From: an uncultured Oscillospiraceae bacterium
Lineage (GTDB): Bacteria; Bacillota; Clostridia; Oscillospirales; Oscillospiraceae
Assembly: GCA_947624065.1 (NCBI GenBank)
Contig: CANQIO010000013.1
Coordinates: 1 to 36,897, forward strand
DNA: 36,897 nucleotides
Reading direction: 5' to 3'
Every line of letters starts with the position of its first letter. The first letter of the stretch is position 1. The notes below the pieces were generated by a model that was not told the DNA's origin, ran no database searches, and was given only the letters and a program-made list of their open reading frames with translations. Below are positions 1 through 8,549 of this stretch, one piece after another. Both the position numbers and the translations under genes were made by a program.

Positions 1-660
<660 letters not shown>

Positions 661-674
661 CCTTATCCCAGCGC

Positions 675-704
675 CACGCCCCCGGTCATCCGGGGGCGTG
701 TTTT
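675..704 (+). terminator. Intrinsic terminator of nifJ
   Basis: An 11-bp perfect GC-rich stem (675-685 with 690-700, loop TCAT) is followed directly by TTTT (701-704), 15 bases after the nifJ stop codon. Confidence 0.9.
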
Positions 705-737
705 GTCCTGGCGGCGGGCGGATATGGGCCGGCGGCC

Positions 738-766
738 TTGACAACCGGCCGAAAGTCCGTCATAAT
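738..766 (+). promoter_or_regulatory. Sigma-A promoter of the TPR/RCC1-repeat gene
   Basis: TTGACA at 738-743 and CATAAT at 761-766 are separated by exactly 17 bases. The start codon lies 53 bases downstream of the -10 box, with a TAGGAGG ribosome site at 807-813. Confidence 0.8.
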
Positions 767-818
767 CGTGGCATAAGAGGTTCATCTGTCCACATTATCA
801 CCATGTTAGGAGGAAGCT

Positions 819-2360
819 ATGGAACAGGAACAGCAGGTGCAGACAAAGAAAAAGAAGAGCAAGGCGCCCGTTGTGATCGCGGTGCTGCTCGTGATCGCCG
901 TGATCGCGGCGGTGGCGGTGGTAAAGGTGGTCCTCCCCGGCCGGGCGTATGCCGCCGCGGAGCAGATGCTGGCGGCGGGGGATTATGACGGCGCCATCGC
1001 CGCCTTCGAGGACCTGGGCGCGTATAAGGACAGCGCTGAGCAGGCGGAGGCGGCCCGGCTGACCCAGATCGAGGCGGCCAACCGCGCGGCATACCAGGCG
1101 GCGGCGGAGCTGATGGACAGCGAAGCTTATGCCGACGCGGCGGATGCGTTCGAGGCCCTGGGCGAGTATGAGGACAGCGCCGAGCAGGCGGAGGCCGCCC
1201 GGCAGAAGCTGGCCGAGCAGACCGCGGAGGCTTACGCCTCGGCCCAGGCGCTGCTGGCCGGCGGGGAGTATGACGCGGCCATCGAGGCGTTCGAGGCCCT
1301 GGGCGAGTATGAGGACAGCCCGGCCCAGGCGGAGGCGGCCCGGACGGCCAAGTCCGAGCGGGAGAGCGCCGACGCCTATGCGGCCGCGGCGGAGCTGTTC
1401 GCCGCCGGGGATCACCTGGCCGCGGCGGAGGCTTTCGAGGCCCTGGGCGAGTATGCCGACAGCGCCCAGCGGGTGCCCATGGCCCTGTATTCCGCGGCCT
1501 GGGATCTGGCCGGCGAGGGCCGCACTGCGGAGGCGGCCATCTGCTTCTACGCGCTGGGCGAGTATGCTGACGCCCATGACCGGGCCATGGCCCTGTGGGC
1601 CGCGGCGCCCCAGCCGGTGCTGGCGGTGGGACCTGCGGGCGTGGCCGCCGTGCTGACGGATGGCACCGCCGCCGTTGGGGCCGTGCAGGAGTGGCCGCTG
1701 GACACCAGCCTGTGGGCGGATGTGACCGACTTGGCGGTGGGCGCCAGCCACATGGCGGCGCTGACCGGCGAGGGCGTGGTGCTGACCGCCGGGGAAGAGG
1801 CCCCGGACGTGAGCGAGTGGACCGGCATCACGGCCATCGCGGCGGGCGAGGGCACTACCCTGGGCCTCGCGGCCGACGGGACCGTGCTGGCGGCGGGGGA
1901 GACCGCCCCCGATGTGAGCGGGTGGACGGACGTCGCGGCCATCGCGGCAGGCGAGGGCTATGCCTTGGCGCTGAAAGCCGACGGCACGGCGCTGACCGCC
2001 GGGGAGACCGCTCCCGACGTGAGCGGCTGGACCGATGTGACGGCCGTCGCGGCGGGCACCTGGGCCCTGGGGCTGAAGGCCGACGGGACCGTGCTGGCCG
2101 CCGGGGAAGAGGCCCCGGACGTGAGCGCGTGGACGGACATCGTGGCCATCGCGGCGGGCGACGGCTTTGCCTTGGCCCTGAAGGCCGACGGGACCGTGCT
2201 CACCGCCGGGGAGGCCCCGGACGTGAGCGGGTGGACGGACGTCGCGGCCATCGCGGCGGGCGGCGGCATGGCCGTGGCCGTGACCGCCAATGGCGCTACC
2301 CTCGCCGCGGGGGAAGGCGCCCCCGATGTGTCCGGCTGGCTGGATCTGAAGCTGAGCTGA
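819..2360 (+). CDS. Membrane-anchored protein with TPR-like and RCC1-like repeats
   Basis: 513 residues; the ATG has a strong TAGGAGG site 5 bases upstream. A Lys-rich cytoplasmic start (QTKKKKSK) precedes one membrane helix at about residues 16-38, so the bulk should lie outside the membrane anchored by its N terminus (type II topology, inferred). Residues about 43-255 hold five TPR/Sel1-like helical repeats built on the motif YDxAIxAFEALGEYEDS. Residues about 265-510 hold about seven short beta-propeller repeats of the RCC1 type (core IAAGxGxALALKADGTVLxAG followed by APDVSGWTD), each about 35 residues rather than the usual 50. No catalytic motif is visible, so a binding or scaffold role is likely, but the function is unknown. 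It has its own promoter and terminator and is monocistronic. Confidence 0.85.
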   Translation: MEQEQQVQTKKKKSKAPVVIAVLLVIAVIAAVAVVKVVLPGRAYAAAEQMLAAGDYDGAIAAFEDLGAYKDSAEQAEAARLTQIEAANRAAYQAAAELMDSEAYADAADAFEALGEYEDSAEQAEAARQKLAEQTAEAYASAQALLAGGEYDAAIEAFEALGEYEDSPAQAEAARTAKSERESADAYAAAAELFAAGDHLAAAEAFEALGEYADSAQRVPMALYSAAWDLAGEGRTAEAAICFYALGEYADAHDRAMALWAAAPQPVLAVGPAGVAAVLTDGTAAVGAVQEWPLDTSLWADVTDLAVGASHMAALTGEGVVLTAGEEAPDVSEWTGITAIAAGEGTTLGLAADGTVLAAGETAPDVSGWTDVAAIAAGEGYALALKADGTALTAGETAPDVSGWTDVTAVAAGTWALGLKADGTVLAAGEEAPDVSAWTDIVAIAAGDGFALALKADGTVLTAGEAPDVSGWTDVAAIAAGGGMAVAVTANGATLAAGEGAPDVSGWLDLKLS

Positions 2361-2375
2361 CCGAGAGAGAAAACA

Positions 2376-2406
2376 CCCCCTGCCGCTGGCAGGGGGCGTT
2401 TTTTCG
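2376..2406. terminator. Intrinsic terminator between convergent genes
   Basis: The stem CCCCCTGCC/GGCAGGGGG (2376-2384 with 2388-2396, loop GCT) is followed by CG and six T on the plus strand. On the minus strand the same stem is followed by a T-containing stretch, so it may also serve the convergent L,D-transpeptidase gene that ends at 2409. Confidence 0.85.
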
Positions 2407-2408
2407 TG

Positions 2409-3596
2409 TCAGTAGTTGCGCACGCCGGCGGGGGTGTCGATGATGACGGCGCAGCTGCCGTCGGCACAGGCCAGCAGCTGGAGCATGGCGTCCTCCGGGA
2501 TGGCCACGCAGCCGCCGGTGGGGCGGCCGGGGTCCCGGGCACAGTGGACGAAGATGGCCGAGCCCTTGCCCGGGACGCGGTCGGCGTTATAGTCCAGCGC
2601 CAGCACGTAGTTATAAACGGTGGGATAGTTCACGATCCGCTCCGAGGCGGCGGTGTTCCAGTCCAGCGCCACGTCGCGGGTGGAGACGAACTGATTATAA
2701 TAGGGTGAGGCATCGTCGCCGACCCACCAGCAGGTGTCGTCCGCCTGGGTGTAGGGGAGGGCGCTGCCGGGGTCGGGAAGAAGGCCGAACGCCTGGATGA
2801 ACCGGTAGACGCCCACCGGCGTCTTTTTGTCGCCGGCCGCCTGCTTGCCCAGACCGTTGGCGCCGATCCAGCCATTCACGGAGAACTGCTCGCGCCAGTG
2901 TCCGTCGCTGTCCTTGGTGTGGAAGGAGACCGCGGCCCGCTGGCCCTCGGCGGCCACGATCAGCAGCTGGGAGCACTGCTGCGCCTGCTCCAGCGAGGCG
3001 GCCCAGTCCGCGTGGGCGAGAGGCGAGAGATCCTCGCCCAGGGGATCACAAAGGCCGCCTTTGTTTACATAATGCCCTTCCACTGTGGTATCGGCGGCCA
3101 TGACGCCGTCTTCGTCGAACCAGTACCAGCCGCCGTCGATCTGCGTCCAGCCGCCGCGTGCCATGGCGCCGCCCGCCGTGAAATAGCGCCATTGGCCGTC
3201 CAGCAGACGCCAGCCGGAGGCCATGGCGCCGCCCTCGTCGAAATAAAAGACGGCGTCCCCGATGGCGCGAAGGCCAGTGGCCATGATGTGGGTGTCCGGG
3301 TCCAGGTAATAGAGCTCGTTTTCATACTGGTTCCAGCGCTCCAGCGCCTTTCCGCTGCCGCCGAACCAGTACCAGTCGCCGTCGACCTGTTTCCATCCGG
3401 TGGCCATGGCGCCGCCCTGGTCGGGGTCCAGGTAGTACAGCGCGCCGTCCTCGGTGAGAAAACCGGTCAGCGTCTCGCCGTCCCGGTCATAATACCACGC
3501 GCCGTCCCACCGCCAGCCGTCTCCGTCGGCAAGGGCGGCCGCGGAAAGAACGGCCAGCAGGATCGTCGCCAGCAGGGACCATAGGGCTTTTTTCAT
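2409..3596 (-). CDS. Secreted L,D-transpeptidase (YkuD fold) with CW-binding repeats
   Basis: 395 residues. The start at 3596 is preferred over an in-frame codon at 3638 because it gives a clean signal peptide (MKKALWSLLATILLAV...AALA) and a GGAGGAAGG site 7 bases upstream. After cleavage, residues about 25-190 hold six to seven Trp/Tyr-rich repeats of the choline-binding or glucan-binding type (GWKQVDGDWYWF, GWRLLDGQWRYF, GGWTQIDGGWYWF), which bind the cell wall. The C-terminal half is a YkuD-like domain: it ends with FVHCARDPGRPTGGCVAIPED, giving the catalytic His (about 351) and Cys (about 363) of the H...GC signature. Such enzymes make 3-3 peptidoglycan cross-links or attach proteins to the wall. 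The second glycine in TGGC replaces the common Ser/His. It has its own promoter and is convergent with the gene before it. Confidence 0.88.
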   Translation of the reverse strand: MKKALWSLLATILLAVLSAAALADGDGWRWDGAWYYDRDGETLTGFLTEDGALYYLDPDQGGAMATGWKQVDGDWYWFGGSGKALERWNQYENELYYLDPDTHIMATGLRAIGDAVFYFDEGGAMASGWRLLDGQWRYFTAGGAMARGGWTQIDGGWYWFDEDGVMAADTTVEGHYVNKGGLCDPLGEDLSPLAHADWAASLEQAQQCSQLLIVAAEGQRAAVSFHTKDSDGHWREQFSVNGWIGANGLGKQAAGDKKTPVGVYRFIQAFGLLPDPGSALPYTQADDTCWWVGDDASPYYNQFVSTRDVALDWNTAASERIVNYPTVYNYVLALDYNADRVPGKGSAIFVHCARDPGRPTGGCVAIPEDAMLQLLACADGSCAVIIDTPAGVRNY

Positions 3597-3628
3597 CGCG
3601 CGCCTTCCTCCGTGACAGTCTTTCTCCC

Positions 3629-3657
3629 AGTATATCACCGCCGCGGCGAGGGAACAA
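3629..3657 (-). promoter_or_regulatory. Promoter of the L,D-transpeptidase gene
   Basis: On the minus strand, TTGTTC (plus 3652-3657) and TATACT (plus 3629-3634) are 17 bases apart, 33 bases upstream of the start codon. It is divergent from the rpsF promoter 36 bases away. Confidence 0.6.
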
Positions 3658-3670
3658 GTCGGCCGCGGTC

Positions 3671-3686
3671 TTTACCGATTGGTAAA
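3671..3686. promoter_or_regulatory. Perfect dyad between divergent promoters (possible operator)
   Basis: TTTACC-GATT-GGTAAA is a perfect inverted repeat lying between the -35 box of the L,D-transpeptidase promoter (3652-3657) and the -35 box of rpsF (3693). Its symmetry and place suggest a protein-binding site acting on one or both promoters. The binding protein is unknown. Confidence 0.4.
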
Positions 3687-3692
3687 AACCGG

Positions 3693-3720
3693 TTGACATC
3701 CGGGAAAAAACATGTATAAT
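3693..3720 (+). promoter_or_regulatory. Sigma-A promoter of the rpsF-ssb-rpsR operon
   Basis: TTGACA (3693-3698) and TATAAT (3715-3720), both perfect consensus, are separated by 16 bases. Confidence 0.9.
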
Positions 3721-3725
3721 AAATA

Positions 3726-3803
3726 GGCTTGGCTCAAGGCCAGGCCAATTTCCTTGCTCCTGGGAATACAACAGGGGCCATTTGACCAGAAGGAGGTGCT
3801 GAA
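3726..3803 (+). promoter_or_regulatory. rpsF 5' leader with two hairpins (possible S6:S18 autoregulatory site)
   Basis: The leader starts with an 8-bp stem (3726-3733 with 3739-3746, loop TCAAG, one G-U pair). A second weaker stem CTCCTG/CAGGGG follows before the AAGGAGG ribosome site (3790-3796). The S6:S18 complex is known to bind leaders of rpsF operons in many bacteria; I could not match the conserved core with confidence, so the regulatory role is inference. Confidence 0.3.
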
Positions 3804-4100
3804 ATGGCAAAAGCGAGCGAGAAATACGAAGTGATGTACATCATCAACCCCAACCTGGAGGAAGAGGAGCGCACCGCGATCGTAGACAAGTTCAAGACGC
3901 TTGCGGAACAGCACGGCACAGTCGACGAGTTGGAGGTCAAGGACAAGCAGAAGCTTGCCTACCAGATCAACTACATCGGCGAGGGCTACTATGTGCTGAT
4001 GAAGTTCACGAGCGACCCCGCCTTCCCGGCGGAGCTGGACCGTGTGCTGGGGATCACCGACGGCATCATGCGCAGTCTGATCACCCTGCGCGTGGATTGA
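3804..4100 (+). CDS. rpsF: 30S ribosomal protein S6
   Basis: 98 residues, the usual length. The sequence EKYEVMYIINPNLEEEERTAIVDKF and the later KDKQKLAYQINYIGEGYYVLMKF are the hallmark beta-alpha-beta segments of S6, which pairs with S18 on the central domain of 16S rRNA in the 30S platform. It is the first gene of the conserved rpsF-ssb-rpsR operon, with an AAGGAGG site 7 bases upstream of the ATG. The gap to ssb is 12 bases. Confidence 0.97.
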   Translation: MAKASEKYEVMYIINPNLEEEERTAIVDKFKTLAEQHGTVDELEVKDKQKLAYQINYIGEGYYVLMKFTSDPAFPAELDRVLGITDGIMRSLITLRVD

Positions 4101-4112
4101 CGGAGGGGCGGA

Positions 4113-4583
4113 ATGCTCAACCACATCGTTGTCATGGGCCGTCTGACCCGTGATCCGGAGCTGCGCTACACCCAGAGCCAGACGCCGGTGGCGTCCTTCA
4201 CCGTGGCGGTGGACCGGGACTTCAGTTCCCGGGAGACCGGCGAACGGCAGACCGATTTCATCGACTGCGTGGCCTGGCGCAGCACCGCGGAATTCGTTTC
4301 CAAGTACTTTCAGAAGGGGAGCATGGCCGCTGTATCCGGGCGGCTGCAGATCCGTGACTGGACCGACCGGGACGGCGGCAAGCGCCGCTCCGCGGAGATC
4401 GTCGCGGACAATGTCTACTTCGGCGAGAGCAAGCGCTCCCGTGAGGACGGACCGATGCAGCGCTCCGGCAGTCCTGCGCCCCGACCCGCTTCCGGCGGCT
4501 ATAACGCCGGGTACAGCGATATGCCCGCCGGCGGCAGCGCCTTTGCGGAGCTGGACGACGGCGACGGCGAATTACCGTTCTGA
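4113..4583 (+). CDS. ssb: Single-stranded DNA-binding protein
   Basis: 156 residues. The N-terminal OB fold (about 1-110) begins MLNHIVVMGRLTRDPELRYT and contains the family segments VASFTVAVDRDF and FIDCVAWRSTAEFVSKYF. A Gly/Pro/Ser-rich flexible linker (about 112-143) leads to an acidic tail ending ELDDGDGELPF, a variant of the conserved DDDIPF tip that recruits replication and repair partners. It binds ssDNA as a tetramer during replication, repair and recombination. Its place between rpsF and rpsR is the classic Bacillota order. A GGAGG site sits just before the start. Confidence 0.97.
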   Translation: MLNHIVVMGRLTRDPELRYTQSQTPVASFTVAVDRDFSSRETGERQTDFIDCVAWRSTAEFVSKYFQKGSMAAVSGRLQIRDWTDRDGGKRRSAEIVADNVYFGESKRSREDGPMQRSGSPAPRPASGGYNAGYSDMPAGGSAFAELDDGDGELPF

Positions 4584-4599
4584 TAAAGGAGGATAGAAC

Positions 4600-4860
4600 A
4601 TGCCTTACGATAAAGCTGCGACCCCCGATAACGCCAATCGGGCCAAGCCCCGCAAGCGCAGAAAGGTCTGCCAGTTCTGCGTGGATAAGATGACCCATGT
4701 GGACTACAAGGACACCGCCCGTCTGCGCAAGTATCTGTCCGAGCGCGGCAAGATCCTGCCCCGCCGCACCACCGGCACCTGCGCCATGCATCAGCGCCAG
4801 CTGACCACGGCCATCAAGCAGGCCCGGCAGATCGCTCTGCTGCCCTACGTGGCGGACTGA
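4600..4860 (+). CDS. rpsR: 30S ribosomal protein S18, zinc-binding (C+) form
   Basis: 86 residues. The core [23 protein letters not shown] and the end [16 protein letters not shown] are diagnostic of S18, the partner of S6 on the 30S platform. Cys24, Cys27 (CQFC), Cys61 and His64 (TCAMH) are all present, so this is the zinc-ribbon C+ form; many bacteria keep a zinc-free C- copy for zinc starvation, but no second copy is in the window. The ribosome site AAAGGAGG lies 8 bases upstream. A strong terminator follows the stop. Confidence 0.97.
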   Translation: MPYDKAATPDNANRAKPRKRRKVCQFCVDKMTHVDYKDTARLRKYLSERGKILPRRTTGTCAMHQRQLTTAIKQARQIALLPYVAD

Positions 4861-4867
4861 CGAGAGG

Positions 4868-4899
4868 AAAAACGCCCCGTCGAGAGACGGGGCGTTTTT
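4868..4899. terminator. Bidirectional intrinsic terminator
   Basis: A 10-bp perfect stem (4872-4881 with 4886-4895, tetraloop GAGA) is flanked by A on the left and T on the right, so it can end both rpsR and the convergent glycosyltransferase operon that stops at 4915. Confidence 0.92.
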
Positions 4900-4914
4900 G
4901 TATCCGCTGCCAGG

Positions 4915-6141
4915 TCACATGATGGCCTGCCCCTCCATGAAGCGGGCGGCGTAGTAGGCCAGGAACGCCAGCTCCCCCAGCAGGATCAGCGCCCGGAGGG
5001 CCCGGTTTTTGAAGCTGCCCACCGCCAGGTACATGGGCACGCAGCCCAGCATATACCGGCAGCCGCTGATGAGCCAGCTGGCGGTGTAGCTCATGCCCAG
5101 ATAGGCGGTGCCGTAGAGGATATGGGCGCTGTCCAGCTTCCGGCGCCAGGCGGCCATGAGAAGGGCCGCGGCGATGAAGTAGAGGAACAGCTGCGGCCAG
5201 TAGATCCAGTTGGCCAGGCCGGGATAACCTACGCCCATGGTGAATTGCTGGGCCAGGGTGTCCCCCAGCCACTGGGGGGTCTGCCACCAGGGCTCCATGC
5301 TCTCATAGACCTGGTAGGCGAGGAAGCTGCCGCACACAGCCTTGTTCAGCCCGAGATAGGCCAGAAAGCCCAGGATGGGCCCGGCCAGGGCCAGATACCG
5401 CCAGTTCCAGCCGTGCTCCCGACAGTCCCGCCAGGCGCAGTAGACGCCCGGCAGCAGCAGCAGGACCCCCTGGGTCCGGGTCAGGGCGCAGAGAAAGCCC
5501 GCCGCCCCGGCCAGCAGCCATTTCCGCTCCCGCGCGGCCCAGAGCCCCAGCAGCGTCAGCAGCAGAAACAGCCCCTCCGTATACACCCCCAGGCAGAAAT
5601 AGCCGAAGGGATACAGCCAGAAGGCCGCCAGCGCCGCCCCCGGATGGGGGCAGTCTTTTTTTGCCAGCTTTGCCATCACCACGCCCGCCAGCCCGTAGCA
5701 GACCTGGGACAGGAGCATGCCCACCAGGGCGTACCGGCCGCCCAGCAGCCGCCCCAGCATCCCCATCAGCAGGGGATAGAGGGGATAAAAGACGATCTCG
5801 TTGGCGTACTCCCCGGCGGAGGCGTAGCCGTACTGGGCGATGCGCAGATAGTGGGGCGCGTCCCCCGCTTGAGTGAAGCGGGTCCAGGTCTGGGCGAAAA
5901 AGCCCAGGGACCGCTCGTCCATGATAAGATACCCGACCAGTGCCTCCAGCCAGAGCACAGCCAGCGAGGCGGCGAACACCGCCGGCCAGGGCCAGCTCGC
6001 CGGGTCCAGCCGCCCGTTCACGGCGCGGGGCGCGAGAAGGCGCACCCTGATCCCCAGCAGCTCCTCCAGCGCCCGCAGGGCCAGCAGGCCCAGCAGCGCC
6101 AGCATGGCCGCCGTGGAGCAGATCCATAAGAGAGTTTCCAT
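4915..6141 (-). CDS. PIG-V-like membrane mannosyltransferase (GT-C fold), copy 2
   Basis: 408 residues; the ATG at 6141 has an AAGGAGG site 6 bases upstream, whereas the longer frame to 6219 has none. It is a polytopic membrane protein with about ten hydrophobic helices. The first extracytoplasmic loop contains GDAPHYLRIAQYGY and then VFYPLYPLLM, the pattern shared by PIG-V/GPI-mannosyltransferase-2-like proteins that use a polyprenyl-phosphate sugar and carry an acidic residue in the first loop. A central segment (LCALTRTQGVLLLLPG) is also typical. It is a paralogue of the protein at 8550-9851. As the last of six minus-strand genes, it probably helps add sugars to a surface glycopolymer or lipid. 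The acceptor is unknown. Confidence 0.82.
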   Translation of the reverse strand: METLLWICSTAAMLALLGLLALRALEELLGIRVRLLAPRAVNGRLDPASWPWPAVFAASLAVLWLEALVGYLIMDERSLGFFAQTWTRFTQAGDAPHYLRIAQYGYASAGEYANEIVFYPLYPLLMGMLGRLLGGRYALVGMLLSQVCYGLAGVVMAKLAKKDCPHPGAALAAFWLYPFGYFCLGVYTEGLFLLLTLLGLWAARERKWLLAGAAGFLCALTRTQGVLLLLPGVYCAWRDCREHGWNWRYLALAGPILGFLAYLGLNKAVCGSFLAYQVYESMEPWWQTPQWLGDTLAQQFTMGVGYPGLANWIYWPQLFLYFIAAALLMAAWRRKLDSAHILYGTAYLGMSYTASWLISGCRYMLGCVPMYLAVGSFKNRALRALILLGELAFLAYYAARFMEGQAIM

Positions 6142-6163
6142 CGGTCCTCCTTGTTCCGGCCGG

Positions 6164-7288
6164 TCAGCCGGCCGCCGGCAGCCGCCGGAAATGGCAGCGC
6201 AGCAGCCCCAGCGTCCCATACAGCCGCTCCGTCAGCACGGATGCGCCCAGGGAAAGGCCCGTCAGGACCGCCAGGTCGATCCAGACGCTGTGGGTGCAGT
6301 ATACCACCTTTGTGAACTCCAGAAAGTAAAAGCAGAAAAAGGAATGGGTCAGCCACATGCTGGCGCTGTGGCGGCCGAAAAGGGTGAAGAGCGCCTTCAC
6401 GGGCCGGACGGCGTCAAAGAAGAGGGAGCAGCAGGCGGCGAACAGCGGCGCGATCAGGGCATCGCCGTTGGCCACGTCCGAGAGCACATAGGCCCGGCAC
6501 AGGAACAGCCCCGCCATGCCCGCCAGCCCCACGGCCGCCGGATGGCCAAGCCGGGCCAGGTGCTCCTTCACCCGGACCAGGGCGTCATACCGGGCGAACA
6601 CGACGCCGGCGAAAAAGGCGGTCATGTACTTGTTGACCGTGAAGAACCGCCGGAAATAGAGGTTGCCGCCCAGCCCCGCCAGACCCGGCACGCCGGCCAG
6701 GTAGGGGAACACGCCCTGGGTAAGGATGTCCAGACAGAACACCGCGAACAGATCCGGCAGAAATCCCCGCGCCCGGTCCGTGGCCTGGCAGAAGAGGTAT
6801 CCCAGCGGCAGCGCGCACAGATAGGAGCCCAAAAACCACCACTCGCCGTTGAGGCTCGTGTCGTAGCCGGTGAGGTTGAGCAGCAGCGTGCGCAGCAGCG
6901 GCTTGCCGGCGGTCAGGGTGAACCGGGTGCACAGGGGGTTGATCCCCTCGCCGGAGCGGGCGAAAAAGAGGAACCCGATGGGCAGAAACAGAAAGGCCAC
7001 CCGCCAGAACCGGCGGTAGAGCCGCCAGATGTCTGCCGCCAGGCTGGCGCGGCCGGCCGCCCGGCGCCGAAAGAGCCCATAGCCGCCCAGGAAGAAGAAC
7101 AGCGGCACGCACAGCAGCCCGTTCATGGCGAAGTCCGCCAGATATCCCTGCTCCACAAAGCCGGGCCACAGGCTGGAAAAGCCTCCGAAGCCCACCGGCC
7201 ACCGGTCGCTGAAGGCGGCCAGATGGTGAAAGAGCATCAGCAGCACGGCGGCGCCCTTCAGGGCCCGGGTGTCGTCCTTCGTGAACAT
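6164..7288 (-). CDS. Integral membrane acyltransferase (acyltransferase-3 family-like)
   Basis: 374 residues; the start at 7288 is chosen because AAAGGAGG lies 8 bases upstream and the protein then begins MFTKDDTRALKGAAVLLMLFHHLAAF, the usual N terminus of acyltransferase-3 proteins (a helix with KG...L...HH). The remaining sequence is a run of about ten membrane helices with charged loops. Members transfer acetyl or other acyl groups from the cytoplasm to surface sugars, lipids or peptidoglycan (OafA, OatA). No C-terminal SGNH domain is present. It sits 22 bases upstream of the PIG-V-like gene and 23 bases after the GT-C gene, so it likely O-acylates the glycan they build. Confidence 0.82.
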   Translation of the reverse strand: MFTKDDTRALKGAAVLLMLFHHLAAFSDRWPVGFGGFSSLWPGFVEQGYLADFAMNGLLCVPLFFFLGGYGLFRRRAAGRASLAADIWRLYRRFWRVAFLFLPIGFLFFARSGEGINPLCTRFTLTAGKPLLRTLLLNLTGYDTSLNGEWWFLGSYLCALPLGYLFCQATDRARGFLPDLFAVFCLDILTQGVFPYLAGVPGLAGLGGNLYFRRFFTVNKYMTAFFAGVVFARYDALVRVKEHLARLGHPAAVGLAGMAGLFLCRAYVLSDVANGDALIAPLFAACCSLFFDAVRPVKALFTLFGRHSASMWLTHSFFCFYFLEFTKVVYCTHSVWIDLAVLTGLSLGASVLTERLYGTLGLLRCHFRRLPAAG

Positions 7289-7311
7289 TTGCCGCCGCCT
7301 CCTTTCCCAGG

Positions 7312-8535
7312 TCAGCCGTAAAAGTGCATGTACAGCGCCCCGTAGGCGTTGAAGGCCACCGCCAGGCCGCCCAGGGCCAGCTCCCAGCTGGCGGGCCGCT
7401 CCGAGCCCCGGCGGGCCAGATAGAGATACGCGATGGGCAGCACGTCGCAGGTATACCGGGCGCCGAACTGCCACCCGCCCAGGGTCCTGTGCAGGCAGGT
7501 GAGCATCAGAACCGCCGCCGCGGCGGCCGCCAGAATCCCGCCGAAGAGGGTGACCCGGTGGTCCCGGCGGGCGTTGACGATCATGCGGACGGCCCAGATG
7601 AGCAGCAGCGGGTTGGCCACATAGCACATGAAGCCCTGGAACAGCGTGAACTCCAGCCGCCCGCCCTTGAGGCGGACCGGCTCCAGGAACATCTGCCGCA
7701 GATGGGGCAGCAGGTAGCTTATGTGGAACTGGCCGTGCTCGGCCCGGACGAATTCGGGCAGGTAGTTGTGGCCGAATTCCAGAGGACTGCCGAACCGGGC
7801 GTAGTTGTAGGCCATATAGCAGCTGCCGATGAGGACGGGCCCCACTAGGATGGGCCACTGGCGCAGGCAGCTTTTCCAAAAGCCGCCGTGTTTGTCCCGC
7901 TCGCCCCAGGCATAGAGGAACGCGAACACCGGCAGGATCACGGCGCTGAGGGGCCGGCAGCCCACCGCCAGGGCCAGGAAGGTGGTGGAGGCGGCCTTGC
8001 GTCCCGAGAGGAAGCACAGCACCGCCGCCAGACACATCACCATGTTCAGCGCCTGGGCCTGGAACCACACGCCGGCGTTGGTGGTCATCCACAGCATGTT
8101 GCTGCCCCACACGCACACCAGCGCCCAGAAGGCGCTGACCCGGGGGCTCCGGCCGGCCTTGAGCATCACGAGATAGGCCAGCGCCGCGGCGAGCAGGCCA
8201 TAGCAGGCGATGAGAAGGTTGTTGGGGGTGTTCAAGCCGCAGACGGCCACGAAGGGCACCAGCACCACCGACGGCAGCGGCGGGAAGGACACATAGTACC
8301 GCCCCTCATAGATGGCCAGCTCCAGGTATTCATACTTCTCCGGATCGGCGATATACGTCCGCCCCTGGAGCCAGTTCCAGGTCTGGAGAGTGTAGCTGTC
8401 CCAGTACTGATGCTGGAAGAGGGTGCCGCCCATCAGATCGCTGAGCAGAAAATATCCTCCCGCCATGGCGATGAGCAGGGCCGCCAGAGTGCCCCACCGT
8501 TCCCGGTCGCCGGGGCGTATCGTTTGTCTGACCAT
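7312..8535 (-). CDS. Polytopic membrane protein, probable GT-C glycosyltransferase
   Basis: 407 residues from the ATG at 8535 (MVRQTIRPGDRERWG), with a GGAAAGGA site 7-9 bases upstream. There is a first helix at about residues 16-35, then a long periplasmic-type loop rich in Trp, Tyr and Asp (YWDSYTLQTWNWLQGRTYI, YEGRYYVSFPPLPSVVL), then about ten helices. The architecture (large first outer loop with acidic residues, multiple helices, conserved FPPLP) resembles ArnT/PMT-type GT-C enzymes and uncharacterised membrane mannosyltransferases. No close family can be named from the sequence alone. The location between two PIG-V-like genes supports a glycan-assembly role. The stop is 23 bases before the acyltransferase start. 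Confidence 0.72.
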   Translation of the reverse strand: MVRQTIRPGDRERWGTLAALLIAMAGGYFLLSDLMGGTLFQHQYWDSYTLQTWNWLQGRTYIADPEKYEYLELAIYEGRYYVSFPPLPSVVLVPFVAVCGLNTPNNLLIACYGLLAAALAYLVMLKAGRSPRVSAFWALVCVWGSNMLWMTTNAGVWFQAQALNMVMCLAAVLCFLSGRKAASTTFLALAVGCRPLSAVILPVFAFLYAWGERDKHGGFWKSCLRQWPILVGPVLIGSCYMAYNYARFGSPLEFGHNYLPEFVRAEHGQFHISYLLPHLRQMFLEPVRLKGGRLEFTLFQGFMCYVANPLLLIWAVRMIVNARRDHRVTLFGGILAAAAAAVLMLTCLHRTLGGWQFGARYTCDVLPIAYLYLARRGSERPASWELALGGLAVAFNAYGALYMHFYG

Positions 8536-8549
8536 AGTCGTTCCTTTCC

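Noticed and set aside
5122-6129. Long plus-strand open frames opposite the membrane glycosyltransferase and aro genes (also for example 16409-17560 and 23562-24923)
   Set aside because: GC-rich third positions create stop-free opposite frames; they are Arg/Gly/Pro/Gln-rich, lack ribosome sites and domains, and lie over genes with clear families.
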